Shown in pieces: positions 27,152-35,161 of a stretch of DNA of 64,000 nt. The notes below the pieces were generated by a model, which searched no databases, was not told the DNA's origin, and saw nothing but the letters and a program-made list of their open reading frames with translations. The position numbers and the translations under genes are program-made. Every line of letters begins with the position of its first letter. Positions within the stretch are counted from its first letter, which is position 1. Source of the DNA: Clostridium sp. C8-1-8 (GTDB lineage: Bacteria > Bacillota > Clostridia > Clostridiales > Clostridiaceae); contig NZ_JAABNO010000019.1 in NCBI RefSeq assembly GCF_009928445.1, positions 1 to 64,000 on the forward strand, given 5' to 3'.

Positions 27152-27580
27152 TTAGAAGCCTGAATTACCATGTTGAGATATATCGCTTAGTGAATGGCCA
27201 GCTTTTTCATCTGCTTTTGGTTCTGTAGCTAAGTCGCCAAGGGCTACTATTCCAACTACTCTTCCATTTTCTACTATTGGAATTCTTCTTATTTGTTGTT
27301 GGCTCATTATTCTTGAAATGTCTTCTACGCTCATATCAGGTGAAGCTGTTACAGGGTTGTTTGTCATAACACTATTAACTGTTTCATGTGTAGTATCAGC
27401 ACCAGAGGAAACAGCTCTTAAAGTTATATCTCTATCAGTAACTATACCTACAAGTCTATCACCAGAACATACTGGAATTGAGCCGATATTGTATTCTTTC
27501 ATTAGGATAGCAGCTCTTTCTACAGTATCATTAGGTGCTACGCTTACTAAAGATTTGCTCATTACATCTCTTGCTTTCAT
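27152..27580 (-). CDS. CBS-domain pair protein
   Basis: 142 aa consisting of two CBS domains (MKARDVMSKSLVSVAPNDTV ... and VNSVMTNNPVTASPDMSVED ...), each with the GIVT/GIVA-DRD pattern (GIVTDRDITLR; GIVALGDLAT). Such Bateman modules bind adenosine nucleotides. No catalytic domain is attached; a role in sensing energy or in stress is only likely by family. The frame also opens at a GTG inside the AGGTAGGTG site, so the ATG at 27580 is used. Single gene with its own terminator. Confidence 0.92.
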   Translation of the reverse strand: MKARDVMSKSLVSVAPNDTVERAAILMKEYNIGSIPVCSGDRLVGIVTDRDITLRAVSSGADTTHETVNSVMTNNPVTASPDMSVEDISRIMSQQQIRRIPIVENGRVVGIVALGDLATEPKADEKAGHSLSDISQHGNSGF

Positions 27581-27809
27581 AAAAAACACCTACCTTTAAT
27601 TAAATTTCAACATTAGTATTTCCTTAAAAAATAAAAAATAACTATAAAAATTATTAGGGAACAATTAACAGATGTGCTTTTTAGAATATTAATATCCAAT
27701 ATTTTAGGTAGTATATAATAACTATATAAATGTAAAAGTTTTTTATAATATTTATTGATTTTTGCTTTAGTGCTATTATTTTAGTAGTGTAGATCTTAGG
27801 AGGGATATA

Positions 27810-28280
27810 ATGAATAAGATTAGAAATTCAGTAAAAGCTCTAATAATAGAAAACAACAAGGTTTTATTTATAAAGCTAGAAGATAAAGAAGGTTACTGGT
27901 ATCTACTACCTGGAGGTGGGCAGGAACCTGGTGAGACCTTTATTGACACCTTAAAAAGAGAGTGCAGAGAAGAGTTAGGAGAAAGTGCAAAAATACAGAT
28001 ATATGATCTAGCATTGATACGTGAGTATATAGGTAAAAATCACGAGTTTGCAGAGTATGATAAGGACTTACACCAAGTTGAGTTTATGTTCAGGTGTAAT
28101 ATAAACAATGATTATGTGCCTACTATGGGAGCTGTGCCTGATAATATGCAGCTTGGCTCTGAATGGATTGATATTGATGATTTGAGTAATCATAGAATAT
28201 ATCCATCAGCTCTAAAGGATGTAATTAAAAAGATCTCAATAGGACAAAAGACAGCTGTTTATTTGGGAGATACAAATTAA
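27810..28280 (+). CDS. Nudix hydrolase
   Basis: 156 aa. The Nudix box is visible as GGGQEPGETFIDTLKRECRE followed by ELGE, matching Gx5Ex7REUxEExGU, at about residues 39-61. The N terminus (SVKALIIENNKVLFIKLED) and IYPSALKDVI at the end fit the MutT-like fold. It hydrolyses a nucleoside diphosphate linked to X; the substrate cannot be told. GGAGGG is 6 nt before ATG. Confidence 0.9.
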   Translation: MNKIRNSVKALIIENNKVLFIKLEDKEGYWYLLPGGGQEPGETFIDTLKRECREELGESAKIQIYDLALIREYIGKNHEFAEYDKDLHQVEFMFRCNINNDYVPTMGAVPDNMQLGSEWIDIDDLSNHRIYPSALKDVIKKISIGQKTAVYLGDTN

Positions 28281-28350
28281 TTGCTATTGTAAAGCTTTTA
28301 TTCTATAATTTAGTAGATATTTCATAACTAAAAGATAAGGAGCTGAGTTT

Positions 28351-28659
28351 GTGGAAAATGCTGTTTTTAGTGGTTTTCTAATTGTGTTTGGAGCTATGTT
28401 GGTATTTACAGGGTTTAAGGCTTCCGATGAAAAAATTAAAAATCTATCTAATTTTAAAAGATATAAGAAGATTTCAGATGAACTTATTAAATTTTTGAGG
28501 ATTCAAAATATAGTAATCGGTGTAGCTTTATTTATTACAGGAGTTATAAATTTTTATTCCACGTTATCAACCATAATATTAGCAATTATAATAATGTCTA
28601 TATATATAGTTACAGTAGCTTTAGCGTTTGTTGCTAAAGGTAGATATTTGAAGAAATAA
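28351..28659 (+). CDS. Small integral membrane protein, unknown function
   Basis: 102 aa with three hydrophobic stretches (about 5-22, 50-68 and 73-94) separated by a basic loop (KASDEKIKNLSNFKRYKKI). The layout recalls small DUF3784-type membrane proteins, though I cannot confirm this. GTG start with AAGGAG 10 nt before it. Ends before a terminator; no obvious partner. Confidence 0.65.
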   Translation: MENAVFSGFLIVFGAMLVFTGFKASDEKIKNLSNFKRYKKISDELIKFLRIQNIVIGVALFITGVINFYSTLSTIILAIIIMSIYIVTVALAFVAKGRYLKK

Positions 28660-28729
28660 TTATGTCGGTTGATATTTATTTTCGTATTATTATTCTAAAA
28701 ACAAGTGATCCTTAGTATATTGTTAAATA

Positions 28730-28757
28730 AATAATCCCTAAAACAGGGGTTATTTTT
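28730..28757 (+). terminator. Rho-independent terminator
   Basis: AATAATCCCT (28730-28739) pairs with AGGGGTTATT (28745-28754, one T-G pair), loop AAAAC, then a T run. Confidence 0.85.
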
Positions 28758-28969
28758 AATATATTATCTATTATTATTTAATATATAATCACCCATAGAT
28801 GATTTAGTTGAGGCACATAGATTTACATTGCCTTGATTGAAAAGTAAGGATTTTAGTATTGGAGTATTTTTATAATACTAGTTAAATAACAGTTAACTGG
28901 TTATAATCTATAATATGGAGATTGATTTTAGCATGCAAATAATTGGTTATAATTAAAGGAGGTTTTGGG

Positions 28970-29779
28970 GTGAAGTGGTTAGATAAATTGGAAAGAAAGT
29001 TTGGTAGATACGCTATTAAGAACTTGATGTTCTATATAGTGATAGCTAACTTAATTGTATATTTAATGGAATATTTATTTAGAACAAGTATGCTTACATT
29101 TAAGCTTATGTTCATACCTAGTCTTATATTAAAGGGAGAAGTATGGAGAATTATAACTTTCATCTTCATACCACCAAGTTCATCACCTATCTTTATAATA
29201 TTTGTATTATATTTTTATTATATGATAGGTTCAGCTTTAGAAAGCGAATGGGGAGCATTTAGATTTAACTTCTATTACTTGCTAGGGATAGTAGGGACTA
29301 TAATTGCTGGTTTTATAACAGGAGGGGCTGTCACTGGAACTTATTTAACCTTATCTTTGTTCTTAGCCTTTGCCTACACATATCCAGATTATCAAATATT
29401 ATTATTCTTTGTGTTACCAATTAAGATTAAATATTTGGCATGGCTTGATGCGGCATTTTTAGCTATTTCCTTTATCCAAGGAGATATTAGTGTAAAACTT
29501 TCTATAATTGCTGCACTAATAAATTTCTTTGTGTTTTTTGGCAAGGATATGTTATATAGAGGTAAAAATACTGGTTACTCATTTAATAGTAAGAAAGATT
29601 TCAAGAAAAAGATTAAAAACAAAAACATTAAGCTAGTGTGGAGACATAAGTGTGAAGTCTGTGGTATAACAGATAACGATGATCCTAATATAGAGTTTAG
29701 ATATTGCTCTGGCTGTCAAGGAAATCATGAATACTGTATAAATCATTTAAGAAATCATGAACATGTTAAGAATAGTTAA
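28970..29779 (+). CDS. Rhomboid-like membrane protein with C-terminal zinc-ribbon, no visible catalytic dyad
   Basis: 269 aa. About six membrane helices (residues 20-190) carry rhomboid-like stretches: GEVWRIITFIFIPP, ESEWGAFRFNFYYLLGIVGT, and a helix following. The catalytic GxSG and its partner His cannot be found; the corresponding area is GTYLTLSLFLAF. The C-terminal 50 residues hold a probable zinc site with CEVC, CSGC and a late Cys/His (EYCINHLRNHEH). GTG at 28970 follows AAAGGAGG; a TTG at 28943 that precedes the ribosome site was discarded. Its role is unknown, and it may be a pseudoprotease. Confidence 0.75.
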   Translation: MKWLDKLERKFGRYAIKNLMFYIVIANLIVYLMEYLFRTSMLTFKLMFIPSLILKGEVWRIITFIFIPPSSSPIFIIFVLYFYYMIGSALESEWGAFRFNFYYLLGIVGTIIAGFITGGAVTGTYLTLSLFLAFAYTYPDYQILLFFVLPIKIKYLAWLDAAFLAISFIQGDISVKLSIIAALINFFVFFGKDMLYRGKNTGYSFNSKKDFKKKIKNKNIKLVWRHKCEVCGITDNDDPNIEFRYCSGCQGNHEYCINHLRNHEHVKNS

Positions 29780-29781
29780 AT

Positions 29782-29825
29782 AATAGCCAAGAGTGTCTTT
29801 TATGTAAGATGCTCTCAGCTATTTA
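29782..29825 (+). terminator. Imperfect hairpin after the rhomboid-like gene
   Basis: AATAGC/GCTATT outer stem with the inner AAGAGTGTCTT/AAGATGCTCT pairing, just after the stop codon. The T run is short, so the terminator call is moderate. Confidence 0.55.
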
Positions 29826-29878
29826 CTGTAGATAATTGTGAAAATTTTCTGGTGCTAAATATTAATATCAAGGATTTA

Positions 29879-29907
29879 TAATATCTGTTTAGAGTAAACA
29901 GATATTA
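29879..29907. repeat. 12-bp inverted repeat
   Basis: TAATATCTGTTT (29879-29890) and AAACAGATATTA (29896-29907) are exact complements around AGAGT, followed by TTAG. It stands just before repeat copy A between two convergent genes. Confidence 0.7.
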
Positions 29908-29910
29908 TTA

Positions 29911-29957
29911 GTCTGCCAAGTTTTTCATAGGTGCATTTGCAAATGCAGATGCGCAAA
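29911..29957. repeat. Dispersed intergenic repeat, copy A
   Basis: Starts GTCTGCCAAGTTTTTCAT and ends GCAGATGCGCAAAAAAAGTC. Both ends match copies B (33484) and C (42834) with a different, self-complementary middle (GCATTTGCAAATGC). It runs into the terminator of the second glutaredoxin. Confidence 0.5.
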
Positions 29958-29997
29958 AAAAGTCTCTGAAGAATATTATCTTCAGAGACTTTTTTAT
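29955..29997 (-). terminator. Terminator of the second glutaredoxin gene
   Basis: AGTCTCTGAAGA (29961-29972) and TCTTCAGAGACT (29979-29990) are exact complements flanked by A and T runs. On the minus strand it follows the stop codon at once. A variant of this hairpin also ends repeat copy C. Confidence 0.9.
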
Positions 29998-30224
29998 TAT
30001 AGACTTAATGCTTGATCTATAGCAGGTTTATCAAATCCAACGATTACTGTACCGTTGATATCTAGAACAGGAACTCCCATTTGTCTTGATTTATTAACCA
30101 TTTCTTCTCTAGCACTTAAATCTTCTTGTACGTTTAATTCTTCGTAGTCTACTCCTTGTGATTTTAAGTAGCTTTTTGCCTTAACGCACCATGGGCATGA
30201 ATTAGTTGTATATACTTTTACCAT
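29997..30224 (-). CDS. Glutaredoxin-like protein (CPWC), second copy
   Basis: 75 aa, thioredoxin-fold. The CPWC active site is at residues 10-13 (TNSCPWCVKAKSYL); VPVLDINGTVIVGFDKPAIDQAL matches the copy at 17519. About half of the residues are shared with that paralogue. AGGAG is present before the ATG. It is monocistronic with a strong promoter whose spacer is an inverted repeat of the same type as at trxB, so both glutaredoxins are probably under one redox or metal regulator. Its physiological reductant is unknown; TrxB is a candidate. Confidence 0.92.
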   Translation of the reverse strand: MVKVYTTNSCPWCVKAKSYLKSQGVDYEELNVQEDLSAREEMVNKSRQMGVPVLDINGTVIVGFDKPAIDQALSL

Positions 30225-30266
30225 AATATTTCACTCCTTATTAACAAATAATTATTATCTAAATAC

Positions 30267-30295
30267 ATTATACCTCATGAGGGTATATTCTTCAA
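30267..30295 (-). promoter_or_regulatory. Promoter of glutaredoxin 2 with operator in the spacer
   Basis: Minus strand: -35 TTGAAG (30290-30295), 17-bp spacer, -10 TATAAT (30267-30272). The spacer is taken up by ATACC-TCATG-AGGGTAT (plus strand, 30270-30286), an inverted repeat with arms ATACC(C)/GGGTAT, like the trxB site at 16520 and like known CsoR/CstR operators. A bound repressor would block polymerase. Confidence 0.65.
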
Positions 30296-30451
30296 TATAA
30301 AAATAATATAATCCATATAATATATGAATCAACTCATTTTATGCTTACATTTAATGTAATTCATTAATACATAAAAACGAATTGATGATATTAGGGTTTG
30401 AATATAGAGAAATAATATACTTGTTTCAAATAATTAATCGATAAATTTTTT

Positions 30452-30480
30452 TTCACAATAATCTGTGTTCGTAGTATAAT
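30452..30480 (+). promoter_or_regulatory. Promoter of the MFS gene
   Basis: TTCACA (30452-30457), 17-bp spacer and TATAAT (30475-30480), 45 nt before the start codon. Confidence 0.55.
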
Positions 30481-30524
30481 TATTTTTGGTTTAGTAATAG
30501 AGTGAGTAATATAAGGAGGAAACC

Positions 30525-31799
30525 ATGATTTTATTAAAAGAGCTAAAGAAAGTAAAAAGAAGGATAACCTATGAGAAAAGATTATATAATAGAAACTCTT
30601 TATTGTATCTTTTGGCTATAGTATTTTTCTATATATGCAATGGTGCCTTTAGTATGCTTCAAGGAATTTATCTTAAGGAAGCTGGAATGAGTGAGGGGTT
30701 CTTAGGAGTAATACTAAGTGTAAAGACTATTACAATAGCTTTAGGAGCTATTCCTTGTGCAATTATAGTTTCGAAAATTGGCAAGAAAAAGGGGTTAGTA
30801 ATTGCTATGTTTATAATACCAATTACTATTATATTGCAGGGAATAACAAGTAACAATTGGATTGTATTGTTGCTTTCAGCAATGCAAGGTTTAGTAAATG
30901 CTTTTATAGTGGTATCTGAAGGACCATTTTTAATGGAGAACAGTAATGAGAGGACAAGACTTCAGTTATTTAGCTATGTATTTTCCACAAATGTATTTTC
31001 TACTATGGTAGGTTACTTTGCATTCGGCTCAATTTCAAGAACCCTAGAAGGTGTAATTGGTGGCATTAACTCATTAAGGTATTCAATTATAGCTTCTGGT
31101 GTTATTGGGATTTTTTCTGCTATATTTATACTTAAGATAAAATCCATAGAGGAAGTAAATACAAAAGAAAATACAAAGGATTTTATTAAGCACATAATTA
31201 GGTTATCATTAGATAAATATCCTTTAAGATTATTGTTTTATAACTCCATAATAGGTTTTGGAGCAGGTCTTGTAGTGCCTTATTTTAACGTGTATCTTAA
31301 GTATAAGGTTAATGCATCAACAGCTCAGATAGGTTTAATTATGGCATTAGCTCAATTCGCAATGGGGTTTGGAGGTTTATTGACTCCAGCTATGTCAAAA
31401 AAATTTGGTAGAGTAAAAACCATAAACTTATGCCAGATAGTATCAATACCATTTTTGCTGTTAATAGCATTGCCGCCTAACTTGTATATAGTAGCAATGG
31501 CTCTATTTATGAGAAACGGGCTTATGAATATGTCTGGGCCAGTGGTTGGAACTATAACTATGGAACTTATTGAAGGAGAAGAAAGATCAATGTTTGCAAG
31601 TGTAAATAATATCTTCAGTAATGTTAGCAGAGCAATTAGTACTGCGCTTGGGGGAATTATAATGTCTAGTTTGCCTCATGGCTACGAGATTCCTTATATA
31701 ATAACTGCTATAATGTATATAATTGCAACAGTGGTATTTCATAAATCATTTTCATTTTTAGATTATGGAGTAAAAGCAGAGAAAGAAATAATAGTATAG
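30525..31799 (+). CDS. Major facilitator superfamily transporter
   Basis: 424 aa with about 12 membrane helices in two halves separated near residue 210 by a charged loop (IKSIEEVNTKENTKDFIKH). The half-signature SKIGKKKGLVIA between helices 2 and 3 and its echo SKKFGRVKTINLC in the second half are typical of the family. The transported compound cannot be read. GGAGG is 6 nt before ATG. Followed after 61 nt by nagR-nagB, with its own promoter upstream of them, so a shared role with amino sugars is possible but unproven. Confidence 0.88.
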   Translation: MILLKELKKVKRRITYEKRLYNRNSLLYLLAIVFFYICNGAFSMLQGIYLKEAGMSEGFLGVILSVKTITIALGAIPCAIIVSKIGKKKGLVIAMFIIPITIILQGITSNNWIVLLLSAMQGLVNAFIVVSEGPFLMENSNERTRLQLFSYVFSTNVFSTMVGYFAFGSISRTLEGVIGGINSLRYSIIASGVIGIFSAIFILKIKSIEEVNTKENTKDFIKHIIRLSLDKYPLRLLFYNSIIGFGAGLVVPYFNVYLKYKVNASTAQIGLIMALAQFAMGFGGLLTPAMSKKFGRVKTINLCQIVSIPFLLLIALPPNLYIVAMALFMRNGLMNMSGPVVGTITMELIEGEERSMFASVNNIFSNVSRAISTALGGIIMSSLPHGYEIPYIITAIMYIIATVVFHKSFSFLDYGVKAEKEIIV

Positions 31800-31805
31800 T
31801 TGTAT

Positions 31806-31841
31806 AGTGGTCTAGACAGGTTAAGAAAATTATAATATAAT
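31806..31841 (+). promoter_or_regulatory. nagR-nagB promoter with a NagR/DasR-type dre operator
   Basis: AGTGGTCTAGACAGGT at 31806-31821 matches the dre consensus A(C/G)TGGTCTAGACCA(C/G)T over the left half and center, with deviations at the last four to five bases. It overlaps a -35 TAGACA (31813-31818), 17-bp spacer and -10 TATAAT (31836-31841). The regulator gene that follows is of the same GntR/HutC family, so autorepression relieved by GlcNAc/GlcN phosphates is expected. Confidence 0.75.
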
Positions 31842-31860
31842 TAAATTAGGAGGAACGGGA

Positions 31861-32583
31861 ATGATAGATAAGAATAGTCCTATACCAGTTTATTATCAGC
31901 TTAAGGAAGATATTAAAAAGAAAATAGCCAATGGAGTATGGAAAGTTGGACAATGCATAGATAGTGAAAGAGAACTTTCAGAGAGCTATGGTGTAAGTAG
32001 AATGACAATAAGGCAGGCTCTTGGTGAGCTTGTTCAAGAGGGAATACTCATAAGAGAAAAAGGAAAAGGAACCTTTGTTTGCGAGCCAAAAGTCAAGCAA
32101 AAAGATATGATGAGTTTTTCTAATATAATAAGAAAGCTTGGAGGAAATCTTAGCACTGAGGTTCTAGGCTTTGAAATAATGGATACGCCAGAAGATATGC
32201 AAGAGCTATTTCCTTTTGATAAGTTATATAGAATAGATAGAATGAGAATAGTAGATGGAGAAAATATTGCAAATGAAATAGTTTATATACCTTGCGACTA
32301 CTGTGGCTATATAGATGAAGATTTGCTTAAAGGTTCTCTTTTTGAGATACTAGAGGGATTTGGGTATACTATAGATTATTCGCAATCCTCTATAAAAGCA
32401 GTTGTTATGGACGATTATTATAAAAAACTTTTTAAAGTAGACAAAAACGTTCCTTTACTTAATATATATTCAAAGACTATAACTAAAAATGGGAAGATAC
32501 TTTTTGTAGAAGAATCTATCTACAGATCAGATAAGTTCTTATTAGAAGTTGATATCTCAACACGAGAGGGGAAGTTTAGATGA
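31861..32583 (+). CDS. nagR: GntR-family repressor of amino sugar genes (NagR/YvoA-like)
   Basis: 240 aa, HutC subfamily. N-terminal winged helix (PVYYQLKEDIKKKI, ESYGVSRMTIRQALGELV, EKGKGTFV) and C-terminal UTRA effector domain (about 90-240). In B. subtilis NagR represses nag genes and responds to GlcN-6-P/GlcNAc-6-P. Support here: nagB overlaps its stop by ATGA and a dre-like operator is present upstream. AGGAGG precedes the ATG. Confidence 0.85.
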   Translation: MIDKNSPIPVYYQLKEDIKKKIANGVWKVGQCIDSERELSESYGVSRMTIRQALGELVQEGILIREKGKGTFVCEPKVKQKDMMSFSNIIRKLGGNLSTEVLGFEIMDTPEDMQELFPFDKLYRIDRMRIVDGENIANEIVYIPCDYCGYIDEDLLKGSLFEILEGFGYTIDYSQSSIKAVVMDDYYKKLFKVDKNVPLLNIYSKTITKNGKILFVEESIYRSDKFLLEVDISTREGKFR

Positions 32584-33347
32584 AATTAATTGTAACTAAA
32601 GACTATGAAGAAATGAGTAAAGTTGCAGCTAAAGAGATTAGTGATTTTATAAATAGTAAACCAGAAGCAGTTCTAGGTCTAGCTACTGGAGGTACTCCAA
32701 AAGGCTTATATGAAGAACTTATAGAGTTAAATAAGCACGGAATAGTTGATTTTTCCAAGGTTACAAGTATAAACTTAGATGAGTATATAGGACTAAGTGG
32801 TGAACATGAACAAAGCTATAGATACTTCATGGACCATAACTTGTTTAATTATATAAATATAGATAAAAGCAAAACTTTTGTTCCTAACGGATTGGCTGAT
32901 GATATAGAGTTAGAATGTATGGAGTATGATAAAAAAATAGCTGAACTTGGTGGGATAGATCTACAGTTACTTGGAATAGGTAGTAATGGTCATATCGGCT
33001 TTAATGAACCTGCTGAATATCTATATATGGGAACACATCAAACAATTTTAGCAAAGGATACAATTGAAGCTAACTCAAGATTTTTCAAATCAATAGATGA
33101 AGTACCAAGAAAAGCTATAACAATGGGTATTGGTGGAATAATGAAAGCTAAGAAGATAGTTCTTTTAGCTAGTGGTGAAAACAAGGCTGAAGTAGTAAAA
33201 GAGCTTGTTAGTGGGAAGATAACTACAGAGGTTCCAGCTTCAATGCTTCAGATGCATAGAGATGTGGTCATCGTAATTGACGAAGCAGCGGCTAAATTTG
33301 TATCATTACACTCAGAAGATTGCATTAAAAGTCCTTCAGGATTTTAA
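32580..33347 (+). CDS. nagB: Glucosamine-6-phosphate deaminase
   Basis: 255 aa. Converts glucosamine-6-phosphate to fructose-6-phosphate and ammonia, the last step of amino sugar use. GLATGGTPKGLYEEL, TSINLDEYIGL and LGIGSNGHIGFNEP contain the phosphate-binding, catalytic Asp and acid/base residues of the family. Its ATG overlaps the nagR stop (ATGA). No nagA (deacetylase) is in the window. Confidence 0.96.
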   Translation: MKLIVTKDYEEMSKVAAKEISDFINSKPEAVLGLATGGTPKGLYEELIELNKHGIVDFSKVTSINLDEYIGLSGEHEQSYRYFMDHNLFNYINIDKSKTFVPNGLADDIELECMEYDKKIAELGGIDLQLLGIGSNGHIGFNEPAEYLYMGTHQTILAKDTIEANSRFFKSIDEVPRKAITMGIGGIMKAKKIVLLASGENKAEVVKELVSGKITTEVPASMLQMHRDVVIVIDEAAAKFVSLHSEDCIKSPSGF

Positions 33348-33383
33348 TCCTAAACAAAAATATGGATACAATATAGTAGAAAT

Positions 33384-33421
33384 AAATCGATAATGCTAAG
33401 GATGCAATATCGATTTTTTTT
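33384..33421 (+). terminator. Terminator of nagR-nagB
   Basis: AAATCGATA (33384-33392) and TATCGATTT (33408-33416) are complements with a 15-nt loop, followed by TTTTTTTTATT. Confidence 0.88.
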
Positions 33422-33483
33422 ATTGTCTAGAAAGTATAAAGCCTTTTATTAGATTAATCTATTAATTTAAAGTGCTTAGAACA

Positions 33484-33572
33484 GCTATCTAGGTTAAACA
33501 GTAAAAAGAATTCTTATTTGCCTGCAGATTTTCCTCATATGTATTTGGAAAGATAACTGCGCAGAAAAGTAG
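33484..33572. repeat. Dispersed intergenic repeat, copy B
   Basis: Contains TTATTTGCCTGCAGATTTTC and CTCATATGTATTTGGAAAG. It aligns over about 85 nt, from CAGCTATCT to GCGCAGAAAAG, with copy C at 42834. Inner TTTCCT and GGAAA can pair. Unlike A and C it has no terminator after it. It lies in the 435-nt nagB-radA spacer, whose remainder is A+T-rich with no gene. Confidence 0.7.
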
Positions 33573-33783
33573 GAGATTAGAACAAAAGTTTTATTTGAAA
33601 TTATATATGTAAAAAATAATTTTCATGACATACTTTAACATATATATCATAATATTATATAATGTTTAATATTGATTAAAACTCAATTTTAAATCTATGT
33701 TAATATAAATAGGGATTATATTTTTGCTAATAATGAAAGAATATTAATATATAGTGTAAATGATGAAATAGTAGGTGAATATG

Positions 33784-35145
33784 ATGGCTAAAATTAGAAC
33801 TCTATATGTTTGTCAGCAATGTGGGTATGAATCGCCAAAGTGGTTAGGGCGTTGTCCTGGGTGCAATTCATGGAACTCCATGTTAGAGGAAATAAAAGAA
33901 GCAAAACCTGAAAGAACTTCACTACCTATTAGACAAACTAATAGTGTACCTAAGCCGATAAAGGAAATAAAGTCTGGAGAAAAGGAAAGGTATGATACTG
34001 GGATAGTTGAGTTAAATAGGGTATTAGGAGGAGGACTTGTAAAAGGCTCTCTTACTCTTATTTCTGGAGACCCTGGTATAGGAAAGTCGACACTTCTTCT
34101 TCAATCAGCAAATAACATATCTCAAAAGTATGGAAAAGTTCTTTATGTTTCTGGTGAAGAGTCGGAAGAACAAATTAAAATAAGAGGAGATAGGCTAGGA
34201 GTTGATGCGGAAAACTTGTATATAGTATCAGAAACTAGTTTAGATATAATAGAGAGATATATAGAGGATATAAAACCAATATTCGTTATCATAGACTCTA
34301 TACAAACCGTTTATAAGGAAGGTGTTACTTCTGCTCCAGGAAGTGTTTCTCAAGTTAGAGAATGTTCAAATGTAATAATGAGAATTGGTAAAAATAATAA
34401 CATACCTCTATTTATAGTTGCTCATGTAACTAAACAGGGAGAATTAGCAGGTCCTAGAGTTCTGGAGCATATGGTAGACACAGTACTTTCTTTTGAGGGT
34501 GAAAGAACTGAAGAGTTTAGAATACTTAGAACTATGAAGAATAGATTTGGAACAACCAGTGAGATAGGTGTCTTTGAGATGAGTGAAGAAGGACTGATGC
34601 AAATATATGATCCGTCTAGAATGTTTCTAGAAGATACTAGCTATAATCAAGAGGGATCAATGGTTGTAGGACTTATGGAAGGCACTAGGCCAATACTCGT
34701 GGAGATTCAGGCATTAGTAACTGAGACGAAGGCTGTTATGCCAAGAAGAACAGCTGTTGGTATAGACAATCAAAGGCTTAGTCTTATACTTGCAGTACTT
34801 GAGAAAAAGCTAAGGATACCTTTTTATAATAGTGATGTATATGTGAATGTAGTAGGTGGGCTTGAAATAGAAGGCACTACTGCAGATGTAGGAATAGCAT
34901 TAGCACTGATATCATCTTCTAAAGGTACAGCATGCGCTTTGGAAAAAACTATGATTATTGGAGAAGTGGGGCTAACTGGAGAAATAAGGCCAATAAACAA
35001 TTGTGATAGACTTGTCAATGAGGCTGAAAAAATGGGTTTTACCAATGTAATAGTACCATCTAGAAATGTAGATAAGCTAAATAAGCAAGGACTAAAGGTA
35101 ATTGGGGTTGGAACTTTAAAAGAAGCAGTAAGTAAGATTTTCTGA
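33784..35145 (+). CDS. radA: DNA repair protein RadA (Sms)
   Basis: About 453 aa, a DnaB-like ATPase for branch migration in recombination. An N-terminal zinc finger CQQC...CPGC (residues 10-28) precedes Walker A GDPGIGKST (from residue 98). The RadA-specific KNRFG is present in MKNRFGTTSEIG. The C-terminal Lon-like domain (VGGLEIEGTTADVGIALAL) follows. ATG at 33781 and 33784 are both possible; AGGTGA (33773-33778) favours 33784, giving MAKIRTLYVCQQCGYES. disA begins 16 nt downstream of its stop. Confidence 0.95.
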   Translation: MAKIRTLYVCQQCGYESPKWLGRCPGCNSWNSMLEEIKEAKPERTSLPIRQTNSVPKPIKEIKSGEKERYDTGIVELNRVLGGGLVKGSLTLISGDPGIGKSTLLLQSANNISQKYGKVLYVSGEESEEQIKIRGDRLGVDAENLYIVSETSLDIIERYIEDIKPIFVIIDSIQTVYKEGVTSAPGSVSQVRECSNVIMRIGKNNNIPLFIVAHVTKQGELAGPRVLEHMVDTVLSFEGERTEEFRILRTMKNRFGTTSEIGVFEMSEEGLMQIYDPSRMFLEDTSYNQEGSMVVGLMEGTRPILVEIQALVTETKAVMPRRTAVGIDNQRLSLILAVLEKKLRIPFYNSDVYVNVVGGLEIEGTTADVGIALALISSSKGTACALEKTMIIGEVGLTGEIRPINNCDRLVNEAEKMGFTNVIVPSRNVDKLNKQGLKVIGVGTLKEAVSKIF

Positions 35146-35161
35146 TGGCGGGTGAATGAGT

